64,000 nucleotides of DNA from contig CANPGB010000005.1 in NCBI GenBank assembly GCA_947573485.1, forward strand, positions 62,001 to 126,000, given 5' to 3'. The stretch comes from an uncultured Porphyromonadaceae bacterium (GTDB lineage Bacteria; Bacteroidota; Bacteroidia; Bacteroidales; Muribaculaceae). The notes beneath the pieces are model-generated. The model made no database searches. It was given only the letters and a program-made list of their open reading frames with translations, and was not told the DNA's origin. The position numbers and the translations under genes were made by a program. Within the stretch, counting starts at the first letter, position 1, and each line of letters begins with the position of its first letter. Shown in pieces: positions 1-7,848 of the stretch.

Positions 1-1
1 G

Positions 2-328
2 ATTCATACCTTGAAAGAGGCCAAAAAACTGCACGTCGACCAAGTGATGTTCAACATCGTATCGCCCTTCCCCGGCACGGAGTTCTACAAGCTTTGCAAG
101 GAGAACGGTTGGCTCGAAACACCCGACTATGTGCCTACCGACGTGCAGCGCGAGTCGATACTCAAGCTTCCAAACCTCTCGGCAAAGGAAATGGAAAAGC
201 TGCTCTTCCGCAATAACATTCAGTATTTCCTCTCGCCCCGCTTCATAGCGCGCCAATTGGGCAGATTCCGCTCGTTCAGCGAGTTCAGCCACGCCCTCAA
301 AGCTCTGAAAATAAAGCTATTCGGCTAA
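2..328 (+). CDS. Radical SAM protein, C-terminal part (5' truncated by window)
   Basis: The reading frame is open from base 2, so the gene begins before the window. About 109 C-terminal residues are visible. The stretch with FNIVSPFPGTEFYKLCKENGW is typical of the region after the radical SAM barrel in B12-binding or BchE-like radical SAM proteins, where a PGT motif follows the last strand. The CxxxCxxC cluster motif would lie upstream, outside the window, so the reaction cannot be named. The tail (residues after LPNLSAKEME) is helical and basic. The next gene, a glycosyltransferase, starts 3 nt after the stop, so the two are probably co-transcribed in a polysaccharide or lipid modification context. 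The family call rests on the tail only. Confidence 0.7.
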   Translation: MHTLKEAKKLHVDQVMFNIVSPFPGTEFYKLCKENGWLETPDYVPTDVQRESILKLPNLSAKEMEKLLFRNNIQYFLSPRFIARQLGRFRSFSEFSHALKALKIKLFG

Positions 329-331
329 AGC

Positions 332-1081
332 ATGGATATTTCGCTTGTCATCTTAACGTGTAACCAGAAAGGCTACACTCTCAGGTGTCTGGAATCGGTG
401 TCGGGCTTGCTCGACCACCCCGACCGCGAGATAATATTGGTTGACAACGGTTCTGCCGACGGCACCGCCGAAGAGGTGGCCTCACGCTTTCCGGCAGTGA
501 AAATAGTGCGGTTCAACGAAAACCGCGGTGTAGCCGGAGGGCGCAACGCGGGCCTCCGCGCAGCTTCAGGGCGCCACCTCATGATTCTCGACAACGATAC
601 CGTAGCCTCGCCCGAGGTTATTGAATCGCTTTCGGCCTACCTCGATAGCCACGCTGACACAGGGCTCGTGGCGCCGCGCCTCGTGAGCCCCGGTGGCGAC
701 GTTCAGACAAGTTTCAGAGCCTACCCCGGCATTGGCGAGAAATTGAATAACGTGCTGCTCGGGCGCCGGAAGTCGTCGGTGGCATGCGCGGTTCCCACCT
801 CGCCTATCGAGCCATTTTATGTAATAGGAGCAGCGCAGATGTTTACAGCTGACGTTTACAAGGCTTCGGGCGGCCTCGATGAGAAAATCTTCTTCGGCCC
901 CGAAGACGCCGATTTCTGCATGGCAGTGCGTGCGCAAGGTAAGAAAGTGGTATACAATCCGACGCTGACTATTATCCACGACTGGCAGCGGGCCACCACC
1001 TCGCGAATCTTCTCGCGTGGCGCCCGCATACACGCTGCCGCCCTGCTCTATTTCTACCGCAAGCACCGTCGCTGGCTGTAG
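332..1081 (+). CDS. Family 2 glycosyltransferase
   Basis: A 249-residue GT-A fold glycosyltransferase. The N-terminus MDISLVILTCNQKGYTLRCL and the nucleotide-binding segment EIILVDNGSADGTAE (about residues 33-48) are classic GT2. The metal-binding DxD-like motif is ILDNDTV near residue 85. An FFGPEDADFCMAVRAQG segment (about 190-206) matches the ED catalytic region of rhamnosyl- or mannosyl-type transferases that extend surface glycans. There is no membrane segment, so it is probably cytoplasmic or peripheral. The acceptor and sugar cannot be predicted. It follows the radical SAM gene by 3 nt and is closed by a strong terminator at 1118-1148. Confidence 0.9.
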   Translation: MDISLVILTCNQKGYTLRCLESVSGLLDHPDREIILVDNGSADGTAEEVASRFPAVKIVRFNENRGVAGGRNAGLRAASGRHLMILDNDTVASPEVIESLSAYLDSHADTGLVAPRLVSPGGDVQTSFRAYPGIGEKLNNVLLGRRKSSVACAVPTSPIEPFYVIGAAQMFTADVYKASGGLDEKIFFGPEDADFCMAVRAQGKKVVYNPTLTIIHDWQRATTSRIFSRGARIHAAALLYFYRKHRRWL

Positions 1082-1117
1082 CACACGTAAGCAAAAATTC
1101 ATTTTAGCAAGATTTTT

Positions 1118-1148
1118 GGCAGTTGGAATCCCCGACTGCCACTTTTTT
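1118..1148 (+). terminator. Rho-independent terminator after the glycosyltransferase
   Basis: A 9-bp stem (arms 1118-1126 and 1132-1140, one G-U pair) with a 5-nt loop is followed by ACTTTTTTG. It ends the radical SAM-glycosyltransferase transcript. Confidence 0.85.
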
Positions 1149-1285
1149 GTCGCTCAAAACGCTTGATTGATATAATTCACTCTTTTCCAAATTATTATAT
1201 TGCCAAATAATTGACATTTGTCACGTTTTTCAGAGCACAAAACACAATTATTTTAATTTTATCTTTCATTTTTCTTCTCTTTTAC

Positions 1286-1316
1286 TTGCATAGTATAAAT
1301 TTATGCTATACTTTTG
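1286..1316 (+). promoter_or_regulatory. Bacteroidota-type promoter for the secreted protein pair
   Basis: A -33 TTG at 1286-1288, a 20-bp spacer and a -7 TACTTTTG at 1309-1316 fit the TAnnTTTG consensus. The expected start is near 1322, about 30 nt before the ATG at 1352. The remaining gap sequence (1149-1285) is AT-rich with nothing else recognised. Confidence 0.7.
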
Positions 1317-1351
1317 CGCCCATAAATCACTTTTCAACAAAATTAAGTTAG

Positions 1352-1837
1352 ATGAGAGAAGCATTAAAGAAACTAAGCGCCATAGCGCTCGTATGTGTCG
1401 CCGGCCTCAGTGCCGGGGCTGCCGAGCCGGGAATCGCGGTGCTTGACAAAGACGGCACCACCTATGAGGTGAGTATCGCCGCGCTCGACCGCCTGAGCTT
1501 CGGTAGCACGACACTCACGGTGCTCACCACCTCGGGGGAAGAAAAGTCGTATGCCTACGGCGACATCGAAAAGATAACGCTCGATGCCGAAATTGCGGGA
1601 GCGCAAACTATTGCCGCCAACGGTCATATTGCCGTATGGCCCACGCTGACAAGCTCCGAGCTATACATTTCCGGCGCTGAAAAAGGCACACCCGTGTATG
1701 TATATACGGCAACCGGCGCCCTTCTGATTGCCACAGAAGTCGGCGACGGCACACTCAGCCTCGACCTCGGGAGCGCACCTGCAGGCCTCTGCATTGTGAG
1801 CGTAGGCGACCGCTCGGTAAAAGTTATCAAGAAATAA
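1352..1837 (+). CDS. Secreted protein with T9SS type A-like C-terminal sorting domain
   Basis: A 161-residue exported protein. Residues 1-23 form a signal peptide (basic start, hydrophobic core, AGAA end). Residues 28-80 carry the short DGTTYEV...LDRLSF motif, frequent at the start of Bacteroidales surface proteins. Residues 92-161 resemble the type IX secretion C-terminal domain: a WPTLTSSELYI strand, a VYVYTATGALL strand, a PAGLCIVSVG strand and a lysine-rich end. If this is right, the protein crosses the outer membrane by T9SS and is anchored there, but there is almost no cargo between the signal peptide and the sorting domain. It is followed after 18 nt by another exported protein, probably under the same promoter at 1286-1316. 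Confidence 0.7.
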   Translation: MREALKKLSAIALVCVAGLSAGAAEPGIAVLDKDGTTYEVSIAALDRLSFGSTTLTVLTTSGEEKSYAYGDIEKITLDAEIAGAQTIAANGHIAVWPTLTSSELYISGAEKGTPVYVYTATGALLIATEVGDGTLSLDLGSAPAGLCIVSVGDRSVKVIKK

Positions 1838-1855
1838 TCCAATCATAGAATCAGT

Positions 1856-3001
1856 ATGCTTAAAAACCTCTTCATAAGCGCTGCCGTAGCTCTGGCAGCC
1901 ACCGCAGCTCCGGCACAGGAGACACTCTACCTCATCAAAGGCAATAAGGTAATTGCCAAATACTCAACCGCCGAAGTTGAATACGCCACATTCAAGCTTC
2001 CTGCAGGCGTCGAGGATATCGACGACACTCCCACAATACAGACGCTTAACTTCCTCGGCGGCACAGGCTCATACTTCGGCACCACCGACAACGTGGCCAA
2101 CTTCCAGATTCAGCTGTCGACAGGCGCTGTTGGCGACGAATCGTTCCCCCGCACCATGCTCTACCTCCAGTTCATGAGCAACGCCGCCGACTACAACGAT
2201 CTCAAATTTGAAGAAGGCACCTACACCATAGGCGACGGCGCCACTCTCGACCCCTTCAAATTCCACCCCGGCATAAGCGAGACTAACAACGGCGAGGAAG
2301 GAATCGGAGGCACGTTCTACATCGACATGCAGTCGGGCGACAATGCCACCACTCACCTGGTGACCGACGGCACTTTCACAATCAAGAAAACGGCCTCGGG
2401 CTATAAAATTGCCGGTATCCTCGTGGAGGAAAACGGCAGTGTGCTTAACTTCAACTATGAAGGCGCAATAGCCATAAGCAACGAATCAGATGAGAAAGAC
2501 CCCGCCGACGAGCTTCCCCTGCCCGAATCGCAGCTCACAGCCGACTTCACGTTCAACGCGCTCCAGGGCGAGGCTTACGTCAACATCTGGAATTCTTTCT
2601 TTGCCGACGAGCCCCGCTTCGACTACCTCAATTTCCAGATCTACGGCGACTCCAACTACGAGACCTGCCTTCAGTTAGGCATTATAGTTGACCCCTCCAA
2701 GACCGACGGCGTCAAGCTCCCCAAAGGCAAATACCAACTGATCAAACGCACAGCCGCCAACTTCGCCGCCAACGACTATGCCGCACTCCCCGCATGGGCC
2801 GTGCAAAGCGAGACCACCACTTTCGCACCCTACGGCTGCTGGTACATTACCGATTACGCTACCCACTCGCCGCTCACATCGGGCGAAATAGAAGTACTCG
2901 AAGACTCCGACCTCAAGACTATCAACATCACATTCACCCTTAAAGACCCCAAAGGCAACACTTTAAGCGGCAGCTACAACGGCTCGATAGTGTTCTTCTG
3001 A
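1856..3001 (+). CDS. Exported protein with two similar tandem domains, function unknown
   Basis: A 381-residue protein with a signal peptide (residues 1-20, ending APA-QE). Residues 22-48 repeat the short KGNKVIAKYSTAEVEYATF motif, similar to the start of the preceding protein. Two domains of roughly 150 residues follow (about 60-208 and 225-381), joined by an acidic, proline-rich linker. They share landmarks in the same order: a beta strand with NFQI, an LKFEEGTYTI / VKLPKGKYQLI strand, a GTFYI / GCWYI strand, a DGTFTI / SGEIEV strand and a glycine-rich end strand. I do not recognise the family. It is probably a surface or periplasmic beta-sandwich repeat protein acting with the T9SS-like partner upstream. 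Confidence 0.65.
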   Translation: MLKNLFISAAVALAATAAPAQETLYLIKGNKVIAKYSTAEVEYATFKLPAGVEDIDDTPTIQTLNFLGGTGSYFGTTDNVANFQIQLSTGAVGDESFPRTMLYLQFMSNAADYNDLKFEEGTYTIGDGATLDPFKFHPGISETNNGEEGIGGTFYIDMQSGDNATTHLVTDGTFTIKKTASGYKIAGILVEENGSVLNFNYEGAIAISNESDEKDPADELPLPESQLTADFTFNALQGEAYVNIWNSFFADEPRFDYLNFQIYGDSNYETCLQLGIIVDPSKTDGVKLPKGKYQLIKRTAANFAANDYAALPAWAVQSETTTFAPYGCWYITDYATHSPLTSGEIEVLEDSDLKTINITFTLKDPKGNTLSGSYNGSIVFF

Positions 3002-3025
3002 TACCCCGACACCAATTTATAAATC

Positions 3026-3051
3026 GGGCGGACGCCATGTGGCGCCCGCCC
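3026..3051 (+). terminator. GC-rich terminator hairpin
   Basis: An 11-bp stem with one mismatch (arms 3026-3036 and 3041-3051) and an ATGT loop is followed by AAGTTTATTTATTT. It ends the secreted protein operon. Confidence 0.8.
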
Positions 3052-3088
3052 TAAGTTTATTTATTTCAGCGAATTACGAACCAAAACA

Positions 3089-3138
3089 AAGTATCCGCCC
3101 CACGCTTGGGACGGATACTTGACGCTGATTTCTCAGCG
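3089..3138. repeat. Tandem double hairpin in a long intergenic region
   Basis: Two inverted repeats lie 2 nt apart. The first pairs 3089-3097 with 3112-3120 (9 bp) and has an inner CCCA/TGGG helix. The second pairs 3123-3128 with 3133-3138 (6 bp). Neither is followed by a T tract and neither belongs to a gene. They could be part of an untranslated RNA or a relic of a small palindromic repeat. The rest of the gene-free stretch 3002-3498 holds the terminator at 3026-3051, two promoter-like motifs and a 14-codon micro-ORF at 3278-3322. Confidence 0.5.
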
Positions 3139-3239
3139 ATAAACAGTCGTTCAATAGAAAACTGTATAGGTCGATAATTGTGTATTGAAATCTTTTACAA
3201 CGAGTAATGTTTCACAACATATAAACTTAATGTATCTGC

Positions 3240-3247
3240 TATTTTTG
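3240..3247 (+). promoter_or_regulatory. Possible -7 element upstream of a 14-codon micro-ORF
   Basis: TATTTTTG fits TAnnTTTG, but no good -33 element is seen at the right distance. About 30 nt downstream, an ATG at 3278 opens a 14-codon frame ending at 3322. It may drive a short leader or small RNA, or be chance in AT-rich DNA. Confidence 0.3.
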
Positions 3248-3446
3248 CACTACAAAATTAGAAACTCTTTTTTAATTATGCAAATATTTAAAAAAGCACC
3301 AACCACACCCATTTATAGCTAAACGGCTGTAACATTGGGATTTAGCCCTTTTATATTTAACTTTTAAATACATTTTTATTGTTTTTATTAATATTTAATT
3401 ACTATTTTTCAGTATTCTTTCACGAGATACTTCTGAGGCGAGAGGC

Positions 3447-3476
3447 TTGCCAATTGAAAAATAATTTGTAATTTTG
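3447..3476 (+). promoter_or_regulatory. Promoter of the ECF sigma operon
   Basis: A -33 TTG at 3447-3449, a 19-bp spacer and a -7 TAATTTTG at 3469-3476 form a near-ideal Bacteroidota housekeeping promoter, 22 nt before the ATG at 3499. Confidence 0.75.
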
Positions 3477-3498
3477 GGGAGCAAAAGCAGCGACACAG

Positions 3499-4059
3499 AT
3501 GGCAACAATCAAACCCGAAAAGATAGAAGAGCTCACCGCGCAACTGCGCGACGGGGCCACTGTGCACCAAGCTTTCAACGAAGTGATACGCCTCTTCAGC
3601 GAGCCCCTCTACTGGCAGATACGCCGCATGGTGGGCTCGCACGACGATGCCAACGACCTGCTTCAGAACACATTTATGAAGGCATGGCAGTCGATAGAGA
3701 ACTTCCGCGGCGACGCCAAACTCTCGACATGGCTCTACAAGATTGCCATAAACGAGAGTCTTTCGTTCCTTGAGCGGGAGAAGCGGCGCGCCACCACCTC
3801 GCTCGACGATGCCGAAGCTGCCGAGGTGCACACCCTCACTGCCGACGGCGAGCTCGACGGCGACCGCCTCGCCACTGCTCTGCGCGATGCCGTGGATACC
3901 CTGCCCGAGAAACAACGCCTCGTATTCAACATGAAATATTTCGACGATATGAAATATGAGGATATATCGGAGATTCTCGGCACATCGGTGGGCGCCCTGA
4001 AAGCATCATATCACCTCGCGACAAAAAAAATTGAGCAATTTTTCGAGAACCTGCATTAA
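3499..4059 (+). CDS. ECF-type RNA polymerase sigma factor
   Basis: A 186-residue sigma-70 family factor of the ECF group. Region 2 spans about residues 28-95 and contains SHDDANDLLQNTFMKAW and FRGDAKLSTWLYKIAINE, the core-binding and -10 recognition helices. Region 4 spans about 130-183 with LPEKQRLVFNMKYFDDMKYE followed by the helix-turn-helix ISEILGTSVGALKASYHLA. Regions 1.1 and 3 are absent, as expected for the group. The next two genes encode a one-helix membrane protein and a Spy/CpxP-like periplasmic protein, the arrangement of a sigma / anti-sigma / periplasmic sensor unit. It has a housekeeping-type promoter at 3447-3476. Confidence 0.93.
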   Translation: MATIKPEKIEELTAQLRDGATVHQAFNEVIRLFSEPLYWQIRRMVGSHDDANDLLQNTFMKAWQSIENFRGDAKLSTWLYKIAINESLSFLEREKRRATTSLDDAEAAEVHTLTADGELDGDRLATALRDAVDTLPEKQRLVFNMKYFDDMKYEDISEILGTSVGALKASYHLATKKIEQFFENLH

Positions 4060-4104
4060 ACCCTCGCCAAGCTTCGCAGTCATATTATAAAAAAGAACAG
4101 ACGC

Positions 4105-4584
4105 ATGACAAATTCAAGCCACGACATATTATCGAAAGCCCGCGCTCAGGGTCTGGCCCGACCTTCGGCCGGTCTCGAGGTGCCCGACGGCTATTTCGAC
4201 GACTTTGCCACGCGTATGGCTGCCCTCCTGCCGGAGCGCCCCGAGCTCGAGAACCGCGAGGCCGACACGGCAGCTTCCGACAGCCGCACTTTCTGGCAGA
4301 AGGTAAGGCCATATGTATATATGGCGGCGATGTTCGCCGGTGTCTGGTGCATGCTTCAGGTTTTCGCATCGCTCACCGGAGCAGGCACACTGCAGCCACT
4401 GAGCGAGAATCCGGTTCTTGCCAGCGCACTCTCCGACGATAATTTCGTACTCGACTATTTCTACGACGACATCAACTCGTGGGAAGTGGTAGACGAAATG
4501 CTCGAGGACGGCACTCTTGACGACGACGAAGACTTCGCGAAATTCCTCAGCGAGCCCGACGGCGATTACATTCTTCCCCAATAA
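4105..4584 (+). CDS. Single-pass membrane protein, putative anti-sigma factor
   Basis: A 159-residue protein with one clear membrane helix at about residues 70-90 (YVYMAAMFAGVWCMLQVFAS). The first 69 residues are charged and include VPDGYFDDFATRM, a motif seen in small Bacteroidales proteins that follow sigma-factor genes. The last 65 residues are strongly acidic (EDGTLDDDEDF). The topology is probably N-in, C-out. It has no zinc-binding HxxxCxxC anti-sigma motif, so the anti-sigma role rests on position 45 nt after the ECF sigma gene and on topology. It ends 1 nt before the ATG of the Spy-like gene. Confidence 0.6.
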   Translation: MTNSSHDILSKARAQGLARPSAGLEVPDGYFDDFATRMAALLPERPELENREADTAASDSRTFWQKVRPYVYMAAMFAGVWCMLQVFASLTGAGTLQPLSENPVLASALSDDNFVLDYFYDDINSWEVVDEMLEDGTLDDDEDFAKFLSEPDGDYILPQ

Positions 4585-4585
4585 T

Positions 4586-5062
4586 ATGAAAGTAACAGCA
4601 AAAACACTCTTCTACAGCCTGGCTGCCGCCTGTCTTATGCTGATGATACCTTTGAAGGCATCGGCTCAACAGATGGACGAGAGCCGCAGGGATAAAATCT
4701 TCAACGAATTGCGGTCGTATAAGCACGACGTGATAGCCAAGGAGCTCTCGCTGAGCAAAGAGCAGCAGAAAGAGTTTTTTGCCGTGTACGATGAAATGGA
4801 CGATAAGCTGATGCAGATTTCAGCCGAGACACGAGACCTCGAGCGCAAAGTTTCCGACGACAAAAATGCAAGCGACACCGAAATCGAAGCTGCAGCAGCC
4901 GCTGTTTACAGCCAGAAGGAACGCGAGGCAAAGATTGAAATGGAGTACTACGACCGCTTCAAAGAGATTCTGAGTCCGCGCCAGCTGCTCCGCCTTAAAG
5001 GAGCCGAGAAAACTTTTACACAGCAACTTGTAAAACACCACCGCCGTCTACGTAATAAGTAA
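4586..5062 (+). CDS. Spy/CpxP-like periplasmic protein
   Basis: A 158-residue exported protein. The ATG at 4586 is chosen because it gives a good signal peptide (residues 1-28, ending KASAQ) right after the previous stop; an earlier in-frame start would overlap that gene. The mature part is almost wholly helical and charged, with ELSLSKEQQKEFFAVYDEMD and YDRFKEILSPRQLLRLKGAE resembling the LTxxQ repeats of Spy, CpxP and the metal sensor CnrX. Such proteins bind unfolded proteins or metals in the periplasm, and CnrX-type members control an ECF sigma factor through an anti-sigma. The stop overlaps the next ATG by one base (TAATG). Confidence 0.65.
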   Translation: MKVTAKTLFYSLAAACLMLMIPLKASAQQMDESRRDKIFNELRSYKHDVIAKELSLSKEQQKEFFAVYDEMDDKLMQISAETRDLERKVSDDKNASDTEIEAAAAAVYSQKEREAKIEMEYYDRFKEILSPRQLLRLKGAEKTFTQQLVKHHRRLRNK

Positions 5063-5850
5063 TGCCAGTACGCACGCCCGCCGAAACCCTCGACAGCGCC
5101 TGCAACGCAGGCTTGGCCAAAGCATCGGCCGACCGACCTTTTTGTAAATTCATGATTTCGAGCATGCTTGCCGGAGCCTATATAGCTCTTGGAGGCGTGC
5201 TCTCAATTATTGTAGGCTTCGGCGTGCCGGGCATAGCCGAGAGCAACCCCGGCGTTCAGCGCCTGCTCAGCGGCCTTGTGTTTCCCATTGGCCTCATGCT
5301 TGTGGTAGTGCTGGGCGCCGACCTTTTCACGGGCAACAATGCCCTGCTCATACCACCGCTGCGCAATGGCTCTCTAAGCCCGTGGCGACTTGCATCGAAC
5401 TGGATTTTAGTGTGGGCAGGCAATTTTGTCGGCGCCCTCATGGTGGCCTATTTCCTTGTTTATCTTACAGGGACAACGGCATCAGAGCCTTATAGCAGTG
5501 CTGTGGCAAAAATTGCAGCAGGCAAAGTATCGGCCTCGCCGTGGGTAGTATTCCTCAAAGGCATAGGCGCAAACTGGTGTGTGTGCCTTGCTGTGTGGCT
5601 TGCCTTGAGCGGTCGCCGATTAGGCGAGAAACTTCTGGCCTGCGAAATACCCGTGCTGGCCTTCGTAGCCCTCGGATATGAGCACTGCGTAGCCAATATG
5701 TTCTTCATCCCCCTCGCCATGATGCAGGGGGCCGAAATAGGCATCGCCGAGCTTTTCACCGCCAACCTCCTGCCGGCAACTTTGGGCAATATCGTTGGCG
5801 GCGCACTTTTTGTAGGGACAGCCATGAGCTATCTCTACCAGAAAAAGTAA
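5062..5850 (+). CDS. Formate/nitrite transporter family channel
   Basis: A 262-residue FNT family membrane protein with six predicted helices. Hallmarks are LGADLFTGNNA after helix 2, the KGIGANWCVCLAVW segment with the pore lysine and asparagine, and GYEHCVANMFFIPLAMM holding the central pore histidine. The C-terminal NLLPATLGNIVGGALFVG matches the family's last half-helix. FocA and NirC pass formate or nitrite with a proton; NirC, FocA and hydrosulfide-type members cannot be separated here. Start and previous stop share one base (TAATG), so it is coupled to the stress module. It converges on the LytTR operon, with an 18-nt gap. Confidence 0.93.
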   Translation: MPVRTPAETLDSACNAGLAKASADRPFCKFMISSMLAGAYIALGGVLSIIVGFGVPGIAESNPGVQRLLSGLVFPIGLMLVVVLGADLFTGNNALLIPPLRNGSLSPWRLASNWILVWAGNFVGALMVAYFLVYLTGTTASEPYSSAVAKIAAGKVSASPWVVFLKGIGANWCVCLAVWLALSGRRLGEKLLACEIPVLAFVALGYEHCVANMFFIPLAMMQGAEIGIAELFTANLLPATLGNIVGGALFVGTAMSYLYQKK

Positions 5851-5868
5851 AATTCCGATTCAAAAACT

Positions 5869-6600
5869 CTACTTTCCGGCCAGCGCCTCCATAAAACGGG
5901 GGCGGTAGCTGTCGCTCACAGGTATACACCTGCCGCCCAGGATAATAGAGTTGCGTTCAATGACCCTCACCTTGTCGAGATTCACAATAAATGAGCGGTG
6001 CACGCGCATGAACGAAGGCTCGGGGAGCTCGTCGGCAACGGCTTTCATGCTCATGAGCGAGAGTATGGGCTTGGGGTCCGAGGCAAGATATATTTTCACA
6101 TAGTCTTTGAGCCCTTCGAGATATTCGATGTCGGCAAAAGGTATACGCACGAGCCTGTACTCGCTCTTTACGAGCAGGAAGCCTTTACGGGCTTCGGCCT
6201 GAGCCGGTTCGGGGCGGGGAGCGACGCGCTTCAACGCTCGGGTGGCCGCTTCGAGAAACTCTTCGTAGCTCACCGGCTTGAGCAGATAGTCGAGCGCGTT
6301 GACCCTGAATCCTTCGACAGCGTGGTCGGAGTAAGCGGTTGTGAATACTATATTCACGTTTTCGGGCACAAGCCGTGCAAGCTCCATGCCCGAGAGGCGC
6401 GGTATGTGAATATCGAGGAAAACAAGATCGACACCTCCGGCATTGAGAATTGCGAGCGCCTCTTCGGCAGTATGCACCTCGGCTTTGAGAGTGAGAAAAG
6501 GGGTGCGCTCTATGTAGGTGCTTATCAGTTTTGCCGCCAGAGGTTCGTCGTCTACCACGAGGCAGTTCAGGCTTATAGGGTTGGTGGTTTGCGCAGTCAT
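5869..6600 (-). CDS. LytTR-family response regulator
   Basis: A 243-residue two-component regulator. The receiver domain (about residues 11-120) has the acidic pair in VVDDEP, phospho-acceptor Asp63 in FLDIHIP, the conserved Thr in VFTTAYSDHAV and Lys108 in YLLKPV. The LytTR DNA-binding domain (about 140-240) contains GLKDYVKIYL and FMRVHRSFIVNLDKV. The start is the ATG at 6600: it overlaps the kinase stop as ATGA and precedes the receiver by 10 residues. Longer in-frame extensions run through the kinase gene. It pairs with the LytS-like kinase upstream and would bind direct repeats upstream of target genes that cannot be identified here. Confidence 0.93.
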   Translation of the reverse strand: MTAQTTNPISLNCLVVDDEPLAAKLISTYIERTPFLTLKAEVHTAEEALAILNAGGVDLVFLDIHIPRLSGMELARLVPENVNIVFTTAYSDHAVEGFRVNALDYLLKPVSYEEFLEAATRALKRVAPRPEPAQAEARKGFLLVKSEYRLVRIPFADIEYLEGLKDYVKIYLASDPKPILSLMSMKAVADELPEPSFMRVHRSFIVNLDKVRVIERNSIILGGRCIPVSDSYRPRFMEALAGK

Positions 6601-7676
6601 TTCGAGACGTCGGATTTGAGAGGAATGATTAATTTTGCAGTGAAAATATTGTTGTACAGGCGCGTTGAGAACGATGCCTCTCCGCCGTAGATAAGCTGCA
6701 GGCGGCGACGCAGATTGGCAAGGCCTATGCCCGAGTTTTTCTCGTCGGACTGGCGGGAGTTGCTCACCACGCCATTGGCAGTCACGCACTTTATCTCGTT
6801 GTTCTCAACCGTCAGCGAAATCTCCACGGGGTTGCCCTCGCTGTCTTCCGTGCCGTATTTGAAAGCATTTTCTATCAGAGGGATGAACAGCAAGGGTGGG
6901 ACCATTACATCGCCGCAACCGTTGAGGTCAATGTCGACCACCACACGCCTGGCGGCAAGGCGCAGCCGCATCAGCGACACATAGTTCTCTATGAAATCCG
7001 CCTCCTGCGAGAGTCTCACCGCCCTCACATCTTCGTAAAGCACATATCGAAGCAGCCCCGAGAGGCGATGCACAGCTTTTTTTGCGTCTTCAGGCGAGAC
7101 ATCGACAAGGGCGTAAATGGTATTGAGGGTGTTGAAGAGGAAGTGAGGATTGAGCTGGCTCTTGAGACTTGCAAGCTCGGTGGCCTGCTGCTCGGCATGC
7201 AACTGCCGCTGCTGCATGTCGATGTCATGCCAGCGCGACGAGAGCCTCAGCGCCACGGCAAGGCCTATTGTGAGAATCATCATGGCAGCATCGCGCAGCA
7301 GGAAAGAGAATGATTTGAGCCTGCTGGGATGCTTTATGCCTCGCGGGTCTATGTTGAAATGCGTCATGAGATAGCTCAGAAGCATACCCAAGGCTATGAG
7401 GCCTATGTTGAGGAGCAGGAAGCGCCAGAAAGCGTTCTTGCCCGAGCGGCGGCACAGCGTCCGGTCGACGATATAGAAGTAGTTGATATAAAATACAAGT
7501 ATATAGTAAAGAGTGCGGGCATAGAAGCCGGGCGCGCCGAGCATGAAACCTCGGCGAGGCATGGCGAACGCCATAAGCAACTCGGGCAATACGAAAATTA
7601 TAACAATGAAGAGCAGGTGCACAACAGGGGCTGCGAAGCGCCTTCTGCCCGTTTCGTTATTTGCTATCGGATTCAC
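6597..7676 (-). CDS. LytS/YehU-type sensor histidine kinase
   Basis: A 359-residue membrane kinase of the His_kinase (PF06580) type. Four hydrophobic segments lie at about residues 17-38, 52-70, 84-104 and 128-146, followed by a short coiled linker. The phospho-acceptor is His178 in SQLNPHFLFNTLN. The ATPase N-box is IPLIENAFKYG (about 265-275) and a glycine box is GIGLANLRRRL. There is no periplasmic sensor domain, so it probably senses the membrane or a ligand within it. The start codon is GTG at 7676. Its promoter is at 7709-7739, and its stop overlaps the LytTR regulator start by 4 nt. Confidence 0.92.
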   Translation of the reverse strand: MNPIANNETGRRRFAAPVVHLLFIVIIFVLPELLMAFAMPRRGFMLGAPGFYARTLYYILVFYINYFYIVDRTLCRRSGKNAFWRFLLLNIGLIALGMLLSYLMTHFNIDPRGIKHPSRLKSFSFLLRDAAMMILTIGLAVALRLSSRWHDIDMQQRQLHAEQQATELASLKSQLNPHFLFNTLNTIYALVDVSPEDAKKAVHRLSGLLRYVLYEDVRAVRLSQEADFIENYVSLMRLRLAARRVVVDIDLNGCGDVMVPPLLFIPLIENAFKYGTEDSEGNPVEISLTVENNEIKCVTANGVVSNSRQSDEKNSGIGLANLRRRLQLIYGGEASFSTRLYNNIFTAKLIIPLKSDVSK

Positions 7677-7708
7677 TTACTTTATGTGTTAAGTCATGGT
7701 TTAATGCG

Positions 7709-7739
7709 CAAATATAACCAATAGGAGGCATTATTCAAA
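7709..7739 (-). promoter_or_regulatory. Promoter of the LytS-LytTR operon
   Basis: Read on the minus strand, a -33 TTTG (7736-7739), a 19-bp spacer and a -7 TATATTTG (7709-7716). Transcription should start about 30 nt before the GTG at 7676. Confidence 0.75.
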
Positions 7740-7848
7740 AAATAATCGACAGAAAAGCCCAAAACACCGACAAAAGTAAGTCTTACCGCGAACCAACTCA
7801 CCCAGGAAAACGTCTTAAATAAATAACGCTAAACAAAAAAATTGCCCG

